64,000 nt of DNA from Anastatus disparis (GCA_017163975.1 JAFFSR010000240.1:124001-188000); one strand, 5' to 3'; positions 1 through 12,107 are shown, counted from the stretch's first letter. Translations and numbers: made by a program. Notes: a model not told the origin generated them from the sequence alone.

Positions 1-762
1 TGCAAAGAAAAAAAGAAAAAAGGAACTGATTCAGAAAATGAAGAAAATAACCAATCAAGAACTGCTTCATGGAAGCCATCAAAAATAGAAGTGCAAAATG
101 GCTTTCTTCTTCATTTAAAAGTACGTTTGATTTTTCATTTTGCAAACACAACATTTATACATATAGAAGAAATATAGTAATTATTACTATAATATTACCA
201 TACAATACAGTTTAATACAGCTACTACTAGAATTTATACTATTAGTTTCAAAAAATTTTTATATTTAGGTTCACTAAAAAAAACAGTAACACATACTACA
301 TTATTAACTAAATTCTAAAACTTAACTTTACAAAATAAATTAGTCATTGTTTTTGTTGAGCCTAACCATTGTATAATTTCTATGTAATTAGTAATTTTCA
401 CTAAATAGATTTTAATTTTATTATTTTAGGATGAACAAACCATGAATGTAGAACTTCTAAACAGAAGATCAAAGTTTCAAAAGTTCGGACTCAACGAACA
501 ACCAATACCTGTCATAATCGGAGAGTCAGAGATTGAACAATGTTATTTTGTAATAAATGAAATCAAATATTGCGTAGACTTGCCTTTAGAAGCGATAGAT
601 GTAACTTTTAAGAGCTTTTATTCACTTCAGTTACAATATCCAAAAGAAGCAGTATACCCATGGATGGTTATTCAAAATAGAATTTATAATATAAGAGCTG
701 AATTGGATGTTTGTATTCCTAGTATAACGACTTTTATTTCGGACTTGCAGAAAGCGTATTAA
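1..762 (+). CDS. Two-exon accessory gene of a Tnp2-like element, 5' end outside window
   Basis: Seen: an open frame fills bases 1-120 (lysine-rich start, then WKPSKIEVQNGFLLHLK) and ends at a GTACGT donor at 121. After a 309-bp AT-rich intron ending TTATTTTAG (421-429) the same frame continues at 430 and runs to TAA at 760-762, giving about 151 visible residues. Its C-terminal half (FVINEIKYCVDLPLEAIDVTFKSF, then QYPKEAVYPWMVIQ) resembles, from memory, small proteins encoded beside transposases of this type in insects and cnidarians. The function is not known to me. The transposase starts 150 bp downstream on the same strand, so both probably belong to one mobile element. The first exon has no visible start because the window begins inside it. 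This frame is intact, unlike the transposase. Confidence 0.6.
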
Positions 763-912
763 CCATTATAGAAACTTTATATAACAAATTGTAGCGCTTT
801 ACTTACGTTTTTTTTCATTCGTGAAGTTAATACTTATAAAGTCTTGAAATTGTTTTATATCTTAATCTTAATTATTATTATATTTGTAATGTAATATTTC
901 TTATGAGTCATT

Positions 913-3364
913 ATGGCATTATGTTTTGTATGTAGCAAAAAATTTAGATTAGATAATCTACAGTCTCATATCATTGAGTCGCATTGTCAAAACGACCATA
1001 GTAATGTAAATTACAGATGCGCAGAGCACAATTGTTTTAGAATGTTTTCAGAGTTTCGAGCGTTCAGAAAACATATTCAAACTGTACACACTCGTCTACA
1101 GTCAGAATCACCTTTATCTTTTATTTCATGTGATAAAAACACAAAAGTTGTTAAAGTAAACGAAACCTTTACCTCATATTATTCGAATCCAGTAAATGCA
1201 ATCAGGAATAGAAGTGACACGACTGATTCATGTAATGCACTAGATAAACTATTTATAAATAAAAGCATATTTTTACATAGTCAATCTAGTATGCCAAGAA
1301 AACATGTTCAGTGCTTCTTGAAAGATATTCTGTTCACCAGTGTCAATAAACTTGAAAAAGAATTTAATTCTCCCGTAACTGGATCAGTTTCAAATAATTC
1401 AAGTAAAAAAAATATATCAAATTTTTTCCGTAATTCATTTGAAAAGTTTGATACTGAATATAAGCGTTTATCGTATCTAGAAAGAAAAGGATTTTATTTG
1501 CCACCAGTAAAGTTTCGAATTGATGATTCATATGCGAGTCTCAAACGCGATAAAAATGGTAATTTGAGACAAAACAATGCAAATCTTGAAGCTTTTGCTT
1601 ATATATTTCCATTAAGAAAAATATTAGAAAAGATTTTTGAAATACCGGATGTTTATGATGATGTGATGAATTATAAAAAAAAGCTTGAGCATGAATCGAA
1701 TATTACATCTAATATTATACAGAGTAAGCTGTGGAAGAGAAGAATAAGAAATTACAAGGAAAAAAATGTGCTGCCTTTAATATTGTTTAATGATGATTAT
1801 GAGACAGGGAATGGTTTAGGAACGCATGCCGGAGAACATAAGTTAAGTGCAACTTATGTTACAGTAGGTTGCTTTCCTTCTGAATACCAGTCATCTTTAG
1901 CTTCAATTTTTTTAGCGTTGCTTTTCTATTCTAAAGATCGACAGAGATTTGGCAATTTTTCTTTATTTCGACGACTTATAATAGAATTGAAGTTGTTAGA
2001 GAAAAAAGGTATAACTTTCAACCTTCCACAAGGACAAATAACTCTATTTTTTAAATTAACAGTCATTGTTGGCGATAACCTAGGTCTTCATGGACTTTTT
2101 GGATTGGTTGAGAATTTTAATGCAAACTTTGCTTGTCGTTTTTATAAAATGGATAGAATTCTAAGATCTTTAGCAACGTTAGAAGATCCAAGTTATCTTA
2201 GAACAAAGGAATCTTACGAAATAGACCTTAAGCTTAATGATGTGAGTAAAACTGGTATCCAGGAACGATGTGTATTCCACAATATTTCAGACTTCCATAT
2301 TACAGATAATTGGGCACTGGACATCATGCATGATCTCCTCTAAGGAGTCTGTAAAACCGATATGATTGATTTGATTAAATATTTCATTTCCACAAAAAAT
2401 TACTTCACTTTCTTAGATCTTAAGAATAAAATGGCCAAACATGATTGGGGATCTAATGAGGTTTCTAATAAGCCTCCAAAAATAAAAGAAAAAGATATTC
2501 AAAAAAATGAAATCAAAATGTCGGCCTCAGAAATGTTTACTTTTGTATCATATTTTGGAATTCTGATTGGTGAATGGGTGCCCGATGATGATCCAGCATG
2601 GAATATTTATCTGCTACTGAGACAAATATTAGATATTGTAACAGCACGTTCCATCCAGAAAGAAGTTATTATTCAATTAAAAGTCTTGATTCAATCACAC
2701 AATTCGCTGGCTAGATTAATCTTTGAAAGACACTCTAAGCCTAAAGAACATTTCCTCACTCATGCACCACAAGCTATGGATGAAATCGGCCCTCTCATTA
2801 ACATATGGTGTATGAGATTTGAATCAAAGCACAAAGAGTGTAAAATGGCAGCTGTAATGTCCAATTCAAAGCAAAACGTTTGTGAAACTATTGCGATAAA
2901 AAATCAATTGAAGCTTTGTAACTTGATCTACACTCAACAGTTAATTCCATCACCTACACACGGACCTGGGAAAAAATATTTTTTAAAAGATTTGCCTGTA
3001 CGATTTTCAAAATTATTGTTTAACGATGACACTTTCGTCAAGTGTGAAGTAGAGATTGTTAATTGGGCTCAGAGAAAAGGTAGTTTATATAAAACAGGTG
3101 GAGTATTGATCGTTGATATTAAAGATAATTTTCTTACGTTTGGTTTGATTGAATATGTATTTTTATGGAAAAATGAACTTTTGTTCATTTTTCTTTCGTT
3201 TTAATAAATTGACAACTATATTTAATAGCCATGAATATGCATATGAAGTTTTAGGTAAAAGTGAAACTTCTGAAATAATCAATTGTAATAATTTATTCTA
3301 TCCGAAACCGTTAAGTATTTTAAAAAATAATAAGATGAATATTATTTTGCGTTCTTATGTTTGA
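913..3364 (+). pseudogene. Tnp2-like (CACTA/CMC-type) transposase with C2H2 fingers, inactivated
   Basis: The product would cut and join element ends in the nucleus. From ATG 913: two C2H2 fingers (residues about 4-24 and 36-60), a linker, then a catalytic-type region with LFNDDYETGNGLG (about 295), VIVGDNLGLHGLFG (about 390) and HITDNWALDIMHDLL (about 465). The last block should read on into a Glu, Gly, Val, Cys motif, but the Glu codon is TAA (2341-2343). The same frame resumes immediately with GVCKTDMIDLIKYF and stays open to 3204 (ending at TAA). A shift into the next frame near 3180-3205 carries the expected tail (NKLTTIFNSHEYAYEVLG) to 3364. Single frame otherwise, so the gene died recently by one nonsense change plus one indel. 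Assignment to Tnp2/CMC rests on remembered family motifs and is probable, not proven. Confidence 0.7.
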
Positions 3365-3405
3365 ATATAAATTATTTATTGTTATGTAACTTTTGATTTT
3401 TCTTC

Positions 3406-3411
3406 AATAAA
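3406..3411 (+). terminator. Candidate polyadenylation signal of the transposase gene
   Basis: AATAAA lies about 40 bp after the last transposase codon in the shifted frame. Position suits a 3' end, but the motif is common in sequence this AT-rich. Confidence 0.3.
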
Positions 3412-3419
3412 ATACAGAT

Positions 3420-4445
3420 TTACATACATTTTATACGCTTTTTATACTTTTTTGGCATTATATTACCTCAGTGAGATCGGCTTCTATTTGTATAAGCAAC
3501 AAGAATACGACTTTATAACGAAAGTTTACTTGCAATAAAATATTTTCTAAAAAACTTTTTTACGCTACTCTGGTTATGATTTTATCAATAACATAATTTT
3601 TATTATGATTATAGAATAATATAATTTTAAATATGCGCAAAAGTATTAATAATTTTAATGATTAAAATTACATAACCAAATAAATTTAGTAAATACATAT
3701 TGTATTTCAAGTGTAAATGTTATTACAAACAGTGCATGTTTACAATAAGCATATAATAAATAGTTGAATTAACTATACGAATAGCTATCAGAACGATATA
3801 TTAAGAAAGATACTTCATATCGTCGATTCAACTAAACTAAAAGATAGTGAAGACGGCTACGATTTATTATCAAAGCGACACCTATAATATAGATGTCACA
3901 ACGATATTTTTTTTTCAGTGTATGTAGATGGGGGTATTCATATACGCTGGCAATAAATACAAAGAGGTCACCGCGCATATCTACTTTACAGCTTAGATGA
4001 AGTAAATTATCTAGATAACCAATTAAGAAAGAGGGGATCAGTGAGCTCGGGCTCGCGCAGCGAGAGGAACTCATGATCATTCTCTTTCGCACCGCCTTAG
4101 TTATTAATAATATTAGATTAAAATTAATTGTTTTTTTGTTTTTTCTTTGTGTAAAGTAAGAAAGAGACATGATTCTTTTTATTTGTTTTTCTTAAGTGTT
4201 TTTGAAGCTATGCTTCTTACGCGACGTTACGGCAGGGGCACTAAATGTATAAAAATCGACAGTCCCAAATGTCACCCAGCGTGAATGTACGAATACGGCA
4301 CAGGGTGCCATAATTCTATCAACATACAAACACTTAAATTCTTTTTTCTCTTTCTTTCTTTCCCTCTCTCCCATTCCGCTTAAGAATATGCGTGCATATA
4401 CACAAGTGGATGTGCGCGTTGAATGTACTACGATTGATGCTTGTA

Positions 4446-4448
<3 letters not shown>
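3420..4448. other. Gene-free AT-rich stretch
   Basis: No convincing coding sequence. Around 3990-4140 a degenerate palindrome is visible, centred on a GC-rich core near 4045-4065 (arms AGGGGATCAGTGAGCTC and GAACTCATGATCATTCTCTTT). It resembles the palindromic MITEs at 18.5 and 42.4 kb in layout. A homopurine/homopyrimidine CTTTCT run lies at 4340-4372. Confidence 0.4.

Positions 4449-4500
<52 letters not shown>
4449..4500 (+). repeat. Compound microsatellite (TG)16(TA)10
   Basis: Uninterrupted TG dinucleotides at 4449-4480 pass directly into TA dinucleotides at 4481-4500. Such alternating purine-pyrimidine tracts are length-variable and can adopt Z-DNA. Confidence 0.95.
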
Positions 4501-4673
4501 CACAGTAAAATTTTGAGGAAAGTATCTATATATATACTAGAACGTTATGGGTAAACACAAAGCGGGTACTGTTTCTCTTTTTCTAAATATGTTTTCATGT
4601 TAACGAGGTTTCCCTATACCCTCTCACTTGCACCTACTGATTTCGTATAGGTACTTTCCTCGTAATCTTACTG

Positions 4674-4693
4674 TATAATATATATATTATATA

Positions 4694-4733
<40 letters not shown>

Positions 4734-4738
4734 TATAT
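4674..4738. repeat. AT-dinucleotide microsatellite
   Basis: Imperfect TA/AT repeat of about 65 bp with a few TTA interruptions. Confidence 0.9.
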
Positions 4739-5054
4739 CTAATGTAAAGACTGCTCCTCTTGTGTGTTGAGCCTGAATGCGTTTATGCTATCTATCCTTC
4801 TCGCTCCTATGTAAATAACTATTAATTACTTTATTTTTATTTTTGGTTTTCCTCTTAGTTTTCTCGACTCTCCTTTTCATCTGTCAATTTCTTACGCTTG
4901 AGAAAAATCATTTTAAAAAAACGTTACAAGAATAAAACCTAAGATTTCTAAATTAAAAAAAAATAAGTACGCTCGCTTGTTATAATTTCGCTTTTTATAT
5001 TTAATCACTAATATATTTAAATTTTACTCCTTGTGATGTATTTTATACATCACA

Positions 5055-5696
5055 AAATAAAATATAATTTTCTTACTAATGTTTAAATTTATTTTAAAAT
5101 ATTTAAAATACTAACTTAAAGTAGACATAAATACCTTTATTTTAAGCTCCATTAGGCTTATTTTACTCCAGCCATACTTCCATGATCATTCGATGAACCT
5201 TCGAACCCATAATTCCTGCACCGTAAGGTTTCTGACTTAATGAACTAATTTGACTTTACCAAACGGAGTTGGCTTCAGTATTGATGTCATTTTTGTTTGA
5301 ATGTAGGGATTTTTAAAAAACCAAAAATTTTTGACTTTTCAACAAAAATTTCTAATTTTTTAACAAAAAATCTCAATTTTTTTAATAAATTTAAATATTT
5401 TTGGATTTTTTTACCACTTCTAGTCATTTAATTTTAAAACCCTATATTCATGCAAGAATGACATCAATACTGAAGCCAAATCTATTTGGTAAAGTTAAAT
5501 TAGTTCATTAGGTCATCAGAAACCTTACGGTGCAGGAATTATGAATTCGAAGGTTCATCGAGTGATCATGGGAGTATGGCTGGAATGAAATAAGCCCAAC
5601 AGGGCTTAAAATAAAGGTATTTATGTCTACTTTAAGGTAGTATTTTAAATATTTTTAAATAAATTTAAACATTAATAAGAAAATTATATTTTATTT
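5055..5696. mobile_element. Foldback (long inverted repeat) element, about 640 bp
   Basis: The left arm (from AAATAAAATATAATTTTC at 5055) is found again in reverse complement ending at 5696 (GAAAATTATATTTTATTT). The match continues through the arms with few differences, including a GC-richer part (ACCGTAAGGTTTCTGA at about 5221 and TCAGAAACCTTACGGT at about 5516). Arms are about 270-300 bp around an AT-rich loop near 5340-5420. No coding capacity. The layout is that of a non-autonomous foldback DNA element; no clear target duplication was seen. A separate perfect hairpin (10-bp stems TTGTGATGTA/TACATCACAA, 5-nt loop) sits at its left edge, 5031-5055. Confidence 0.8.
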
Positions 5697-5724
5697 CTTA
5701 GTGTCCAATATGCATATACCCCCT

Positions 5725-6752
5725 TAAGTCCTCAAAAATTAGTATTCGGCCATTTTTCTTAATGATAAATGAATTGCCTTACTCATTAAGGATAAAGAAA
5801 GAAAATATTATATTAGCTGGACTTTTGTTTGGTCCTAAAAAACCTTCAACGAATTTATTTTTAAATTGTTCCGTAACTGATTAAAAAAAAATTGTACAGG
5901 GGAGTCAATTTTATTCTTCCGAATAATTTAAATGAACGTGTACGAGGCAGAATAGTAACAGGCACATGTGATTTATGTGCTAAAGCATTGTTTCTCAACA
6001 TGAAACAATATAATGCTGAATACGGATGCCTGAATTGTGAAATTCGAACTCAGAGATTTGACAATGTCCAAATTTACCCATTTAATAATCAATCAATACT
6101 AAGGACTACTGAACAATCAAAATCTAAAAAAACATAAGAAACTGGTCGTTCAGAATTTGGCATTAAAGGTCCTTCTGTTATTAGAATTATAGTTCATGAT
6201 TATATAAATTCAACATCCATTGATATTATGCACTGCGTGTTTCAAGGGATGACCAAAAAATTGATGTTTTTTTGGTTTGATGAGAAAAATCGAACACACT
6301 CATCTTCTTTATTTGCTTTTATTGATATAATCAATGACAAAATTAAGAGCCTCACTTTACCTTTATTCGTTCAAAGAATCCCTAGAAAAGTTAGCGATTA
6401 TTCATACTGGAAAGCGATTGAATTAAAATTGTTTCTTTTAGTATATAGTTCAATGATTTTGTAGAATATTATGTCCAAGCAATATTTTGAACATCATTTA
6501 TTGATAGTACATGGAATAACGCTATTGAATTTATCAAGTATTACTGAAGCCATGATAACCGAAGCAGAACGTGTTTTAACAGAATACGCTAGACGTTTTG
6601 AAATTCTTTATGGAAAAAAATACTAAACATGTAATTTACATTTACTTTTGCACTTACCTGATAATGTTAGGAAATTCGGACCTCTGTGGACAGTGAGCTT
6701 TTTTCCGTTAGAAAATTTAAATGGCATATTAATATCATGTGTCCATGTAACT
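5725..6752 (+). pseudogene. Second Tnp2-like transposase, decayed internal fragment
   Basis: Several frames carry pieces of a transposase of the same broad type as the one at 0.9-3.4 kb but a different subfamily: INELPYSLRIKKENIILAG (about 5770), YRGVNFILP then GTCDLCAKALFLNMKQYNAE and YGCLNCEIR (5892-6050), KGPSVIRIIVHDYINSTSID with IMHCVFQGM (about 6165-6250), a PRKVSDYSYWKAIELKLFLL block (about 6390-6440), and PDNVRKFGPLWTVSFFPLEN (about 6657-6715). Frameshifts (an A-run near 5882) and stops (6135, 6462, 6624) separate them. The last block runs to about 6752 and stops where the LINE begins, so the LINE very likely inserted into this gene. No 3' remainder was recognised after the LINE. Confidence 0.7.
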
Positions 6753-9700
6753 CCTCCAATGGTACTGAAAGTATCATAGATTTAGCAATAGCCACCGCAG
6801 ACATTACGGAGAATCTTGACTGGGAAGTTTGTGACGACCTTCACAATAGCGACCATTATCCTATTTTTTTACACGTTTGCTTAAGTACGAATAGCAGTTA
6901 TCAAGATAATAATTCATCATACGATCCATGGAATTTTAGGAAGGCGGATTGGAATCCATACAAATCAGAAGTTGATAATGACATCCAAAAGTTGAATGAT
7001 CCTTCTCAACTCACCAACCCAGATATAGACTTATTAATCGACAACCTCAACAATATAATACTTTCCGCTGCTGAAAATAGCATTCCAAAATACAATACCA
7101 AACACAACAAAAAACAAACTCCATGGTGGAATGAAGAATGTTCCAACGCTTGCAGAGAGTCTAAACACGCCTTCAATAGATACAAAAAACACAAAACCAC
7201 AGAAAACAAGATAGAACACAATAAAAAGAAAGCCATCTACAAAAGAACTATAAAGGAAACTAAAAGAAAACGCTGACTAGAATTTGTTCAATCACTTAAT
7301 TCAAACACACCTGTCTCACTCACATGGAACCAAATCCAAAGAGTACAAGGCAAACACAAATCGAGAATCATTTCTACTTTAATAGACGAAGACAACCAAA
7401 TAATCTATGAAACAACAGACATCGCCAACAAGTTCACTTCCACCTTTTCAAAAAACTCCAGTAATAGCAACTATAACAAAGAATTTTTAGACTACAAAAA
7501 TAATTACAACTCCACTCAAGAAAAATATGATGACATTCCGGATACCCCTCTACTTAACTAGATACAACTTAAATAGATGTAAATGAAATAACTCAAACTC
7601 TCAACAACTGCAAAAATTCTAGTGCTGGTCCCGATGCTATTTACAATATTTTACTAAAAAACCTTCCTCTTTCGGCCATTCAATATATCCACAAAATATT
7701 TATTGTCTGGTTACACAACATATTTCCGATTTCTGGAGACTAGCCACAATAACACCGATCAACAAACCTGGCAAAGACTCTTCATCTCCTAAAAACTGCA
7801 GACCTATATCCCTGACTTGCAACATCTGCAAACTCATGGAAAAAATAGTAAACAAAAGATTAAAAACCTACCTCGAATCTAAAAATTACTTCTCTCAACT
7901 TCAAAACGGTTTCAGACAAAACAAATCCATCATCGACCACCTTATTCTGTTAGAATCCGAAATTTGCAACGTATTCAGAAAAAAGCTACACTTGGCAGCA
8001 GTAGCACTGGATTTAGAAAAGGCCTATGAAACCATATGGAAAGACCGAGTGATCCACCTTCTCAAAAAACAAATAAGCGGCCACCTTTATGAAAATAATC
8101 TGTAGATTAAACCATAGAAAAATCTGCAGGAAAATCTGTAGAATATCTACAGAAAACCTACAGAATATTAAAGAAAAATTTAACGTAACACTGCAGGATT
8201 TTCTGTAGGGAAGATTATGAGGAAATCTACAGGTGAAATGCAGATAAATTTGTAGAAAAATCTACAGGATGCCTACAGGATTACTTGCAGCTAAAACTGT
8301 AGAAAAGTTTACAGAGATTCCACAGGTCTCTTACAGAGTAATATACAGGATTTGTGTAGGATTTCCTGATAAATTTTTATAGGGTTTGCGCCTACATGAT
8401 TTCCTAAAGTATTTTCTACAGTTTTCTGTAAACCACCTCGTAAGATTTAGTACAGAAAATATTTGAGAATTTCCTACAGAATTACCTGAAGGAATTTTCT
8501 CATTTTCCTAAATTTTTTCCAATTATATTCTTTATAAAAAAATATTCCACTAAAAAATTGTCTGCATAATTTTCTACAGAATTTCCTACAAACTTTCCAA
8601 CAGAAAATTTTAAGTATTTCCTGCAGGATTACCAATAGGAAATCTTGATTTATTTATTTTTGATCCATAAAAAAATTTTTAAGAAATTCTATAAAATATT
8701 ATGTAAAATATCCTGAATAGAACTTTATTATTATTAAATTATTTGGTATTCTTTATTTAAGTATAATAAATAATTGCGAATTGATAACTAGATAATTATT
8801 TTCCTATCATAGGAAAAGACCAAAAACGAGGATAACCTCGTCGAGTGTGCTCTTCGAAGATTGAACAGCTCACGATTCAACACTAAGTGCTCTGGTCTTA
8901 TATACCTGCGGCTTGAAAATTTGTATAAACGATCACAAAACTTAGAGAAACGACACCTAGTGACTTGAAATCAAATTGAATTAATATAGAAAAATCTGCA
9001 GGAAAATCAGTAAAAAATTCTGCAACAAAATCTTAAGAAAATTTTGTAAGATATACGATACGAGATCGATTACGTCGATTTAATTTTAAGTCGCTAGGTG
9101 GCGTTTCCCTAAGTTTTGTGATCGCTTGTAAAAATTTTCAAGCTGCAGGTATATAAAACCTGAGCACTTGGTGTTGAATCGTGAGCTCTTCGATCTTCGA
9201 AGGACTCACACTATGAGGTTAACCTCGTTTTTGGCCTTTTCCTATGATAGGAAAATAATTATCGAGTTATCAATTCGTAATTATTTATTATACTTAAATA
9301 AAGAATACCAAATAATTTAATAATAATAAAGTTTTATTCAGGATATTTTACATAATATTTTATAGAATTTCTTGAAAATTTTTTCATGGATCAAATATAA
9401 ATAAAGCAAGATTTCCTATTGGTAATCCTGCAGGAAATTCTTAAAATTTTCTGTTGAAAAGTCTGTAGGAAATTCTGTAGAAAATTATGCAGACAATTTT
9501 TTAGTGGAATATTTTTTTATAAAGAATATAATTGGAAAAAATTTAGGAAAATGAGAAAATTCCTTCAGGTAATTCTGTAGGAAATTCTCAAATATTTTCT
9601 GTACTAAATCTTACGTGGTGGTTTACAGAACTGTAGAAAATACTTTAGGAAATAATATAGGCGAAAACCCTATAAAAATTTATCAGGAAATCCTACACAA

Positions 9701-11261
9701 ATCCTGTATATTACTCTGTAAGAGACCTGTGGAATCTCTGTAAACTTTTCTACAGTTTTAGCTGCAAGTAATCCTGTAGGCATCCTGCAGATTTTTCTAC
9801 AAATTTATCTGCGTTTCACTTGTAGATTTCCTCATCCCTACAGAAAATCCTGCAGTGTTACGTTAAATTTTTCTGTAATTTTCTGTAGGTTTTCTGTAGT
9901 TAATCTACAGATTTTCCTGCAGATTTTTCTACGGTTTAATCCACAGATTATTTTCATAAGGGCATATACTCACATTCATAGAAAACTTCCTAAAGGACAG
10001 GCTCATTCAGGTAAAAGTAAACAATGTATTCTCAGACAGATTACCTCAAGAAAACGGAGTTCCACAGGGATCGGTAATCAGTGTCACTCTTTTCCTGATA
10101 GCTATAAATGATCTTACAACTTGCATCGAAACACCAACTAGATTCTGCTTATTTGCCGATGATCTGACAATATACACTACAAGAAAAGACTCTCAAATCA
10201 CTGAAAACATTCTGCAGAACACACTAAAAAATATCTTTTCATGGTCTATAACTACCGGTTTCAAATTCTCCCCAACTAAAATCAAGTATATTATTTTCTC
10301 AACTAAACAAGATGACTTCAAGATAACTCTCAATTTAAACAATCAACAGATACGAAAGGTCGAAGAAATTAAAATACTAGGGTTCACCTTTGATAGAAAA
10401 TTAACATGGAAGAATCACATTAAGCATTTGAAATTCGAAACCCACAACAGACTAAACATAGTAAAAACCTTAGCAGCTAAAACCTGGGGAGCGGACCAAT
10501 CCATTTTACTAAACTTATACAAAGCCACAGTGTTATCGAAAATAGACTACAGGTGTAGCATTTACGGTTCTTCAAAATACGCAATCTCCCTGGAACCCAT
10601 CCACAATAAAGGTATCAAGATCGCACTAGGAGCTCACCATACCAGCCCTACCATCAGCTTACTAACTGAGAGTAACATGACTCCACTAAACTACAGAAGA
10701 ATCAAATTGATGACAAAGTACGCTTGCAAAATAGCTTCGCTACCAAACAACTTAGCCTACTCCATCATATTCCAAAACGAAGATGTGGCCCTTCAAGACT
10801 TTATTAATGGACCCACTCCATTTACAAACAGACTTCACAATACCTTAATAGACGCCAACATAACTATTCCAGAAATCATCACACAAACATCCAGTCCACA
10901 CCCCATAGACATCCTACAAACCATCCACACAAATCAAAATAACGAAACAGAAGTAACAGAATTCAATCTCATCTATACCTGCTGCTACAATTCAAACAAC
11001 ATAATCGGTATCTCAATAATGTCTAAAGATAACAATATACAGTTTTCTATTCCACATTCATACTCCATAGGATTCGCTAACTATTGTGCATTAATAAAAG
11101 CTATAGAAATAATAGGAAGCTCAGAAAACACTAAATGGAAAATATTTACAAATTCGGTCCACCTCAACTTTTACGAATTAAAAAAGAAATGGAGTGAAAT
11201 AAAACATTTTTATAATGACTTTGGACATATTTTCCCTAAAGCTTTGAAAAACTTCGTCTAA
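6753..11261 (+). pseudogene. 5'-truncated Jockey-like LINE, ORF2 relic (endonuclease end, RT, part of RNase H)
   Basis: ORF2 of a non-LTR retrotransposon would encode endonuclease and reverse transcriptase for target-primed insertion. Visible in order: the endonuclease tail with GTESIIDLAIATADI and the SDHYPI motif (6763-6875); a basic region with PWWNEECSNA (about 7121); the RT start SSAGPDAIYN (about 7618), ATITPINKPGKDSSSPKNCR and PISLTCN (about 7745-7825), QNGFRQNKSIIDHLILLE (about 7901); then, after the foldback insertion, LPQENGVPQGSVISVTLFL (about 10043), FADDLTIYTT with the catalytic ADD (about 10153), ILGFTFDRKLTWKNHI (about 10375), and an RNase H-like stretch near 10960-11155 whose acidic residues look altered. 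It is dead: TGA at 7274, TAG at 7559, and frameshifts near 7575 and 7733. From 9966 the frame is open to TAA 11259-11261. No A-rich tail was found. Confidence 0.8.
8084..9962. mobile_element. 1.88-kb foldback element inserted in the LINE RT domain
   Basis: The ends read CCTTTATGAAAATAAT (left) and, in reverse complement, CCCTTATGAAAATAAT (right). Arms of about 900 bp (8084-8985 and 9065-9962) are near-perfect inverted copies around an 80-bp loop. The sequence is flanked by CA (8082-8083 and 9963-9964). Removing the element plus one CA gives codons for SGHILT and rejoins the LINE frame, so the borders are well set. The outer 550 bp of each arm carry about 20 copies of CTGTAG/CTACAG/CTGCAG in both orientations. 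The inner part has an outward-facing TATATAAAA (right arm, about 9152; mirrored in the left arm) and the palindromes TCCTATGATAGGA and GAGGTTAACCTC. No protein is encoded. The superfamily is uncertain; dense subterminal motifs recall CACTA-type binding sites. Confidence 0.9.
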
Positions 11262-11512
11262 GGTTTTGCAATACTTTCAAACAATATTTTTTCAAGTTTG
11301 GCATAGTCTCATTGCCCAAGTTTGGGAGATCTTCCACGAAAGAAAAACTTGAACCAAACTTTCCCCAAAGGTAATTTTTTTTACGCGGGTAGCAATGATA
11401 ATTTAACAATGTTTTTCAAAACGTAATAAATGTAATAAATTTGAACTTTTACTATAACAATTTATCAACAAAGATCAATTTGCAATATAAACTTATATAT
11501 CTTTTTTTTACA
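11262..11512 (+). other. Junction between LINE and Harbinger relic
   Basis: Non-coding. Contains a short imperfect inverted pair, AAGTTTGGCATAGTC and CCCAAGTTTGGGAG. No element end was recognised with confidence. Confidence 0.3.
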
Positions 11513-12107
11513 TGGAAAGATGTCAAAAAACGATGGGAGAACTTTTGCAACAATTTTTGCAAAAAAACGATCAACATATTATCTGTCTGAAGAATTATCT
11601 TATCTCGTTCCTTATTTGAAAAAAAATGTAACTAATACAGTGCCTAGTAATTCGAAAGAATGTAATAACTTACTTGCTGACGACGAAGATAATATAGACT
11701 ATATCGTTCGATGACATCTTGACTAGTGAAAACAAAAATAGAACTTCATCAGTTAAATCTTTATCGGATGCAACAGAAATGGATATCCAATCAAGACCAA
11801 GACATAAAGAAAAAAGAAAATATCAGACAATGTAAAGAATAAGGTTGTACTACAAGTCAGTAAGAAATATCTTGAAAAAGGCAAGAAATTGGGACCATTA
11901 GAAATGCAAGCAATGAAAGTTACAGAATTAGTTATACAAGAGATTAACAATGTTGTGCAATTATCTAACCACGATGAAGATTTGGATGATTATTTAAAAG
12001 TTATAAAACAAAGCTTAATATATTTCCAAATAATTTTTTATTGCAATGTACAAATGGAATTTTAGACATAATCGATAATTATGTTCCAGATAATCAGAAA
12101 AATTAAA
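11513..12107 (+). pseudogene. MADF-type DNA-binding protein relic of a Harbinger element
   Basis: A frame beginning at 11513 reads WKDVKKRWENFCNNFCKK, the core of a MADF (Myb/SANT-like) domain, then hits TGA. A second frame (11520-11714) supplies EELSYLVPYLKKN and an acidic NLLADDEDNIDY. A third (about 11827-12060) has no early start but is open for about 70 codons (KNKVVLQVSKKYLEKG, then VTELVIQEINNVVQLS). Harbinger elements usually carry such a second gene that binds DNA and helps bring the transposase to the nucleus and element ends. It lies tail to tail with the transposase at 12.8-13.8 kb, the expected arrangement. The N-terminal third of the domain is missing, perhaps on a lost exon. 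At least two frameshifts; certainly inactive. Confidence 0.5.

Noticed and set aside
4192..4503. 103-residue minus ORF with Thr-His repeats
   Set aside because: The repetitive N-terminus is just translation of the TG/TA microsatellite.
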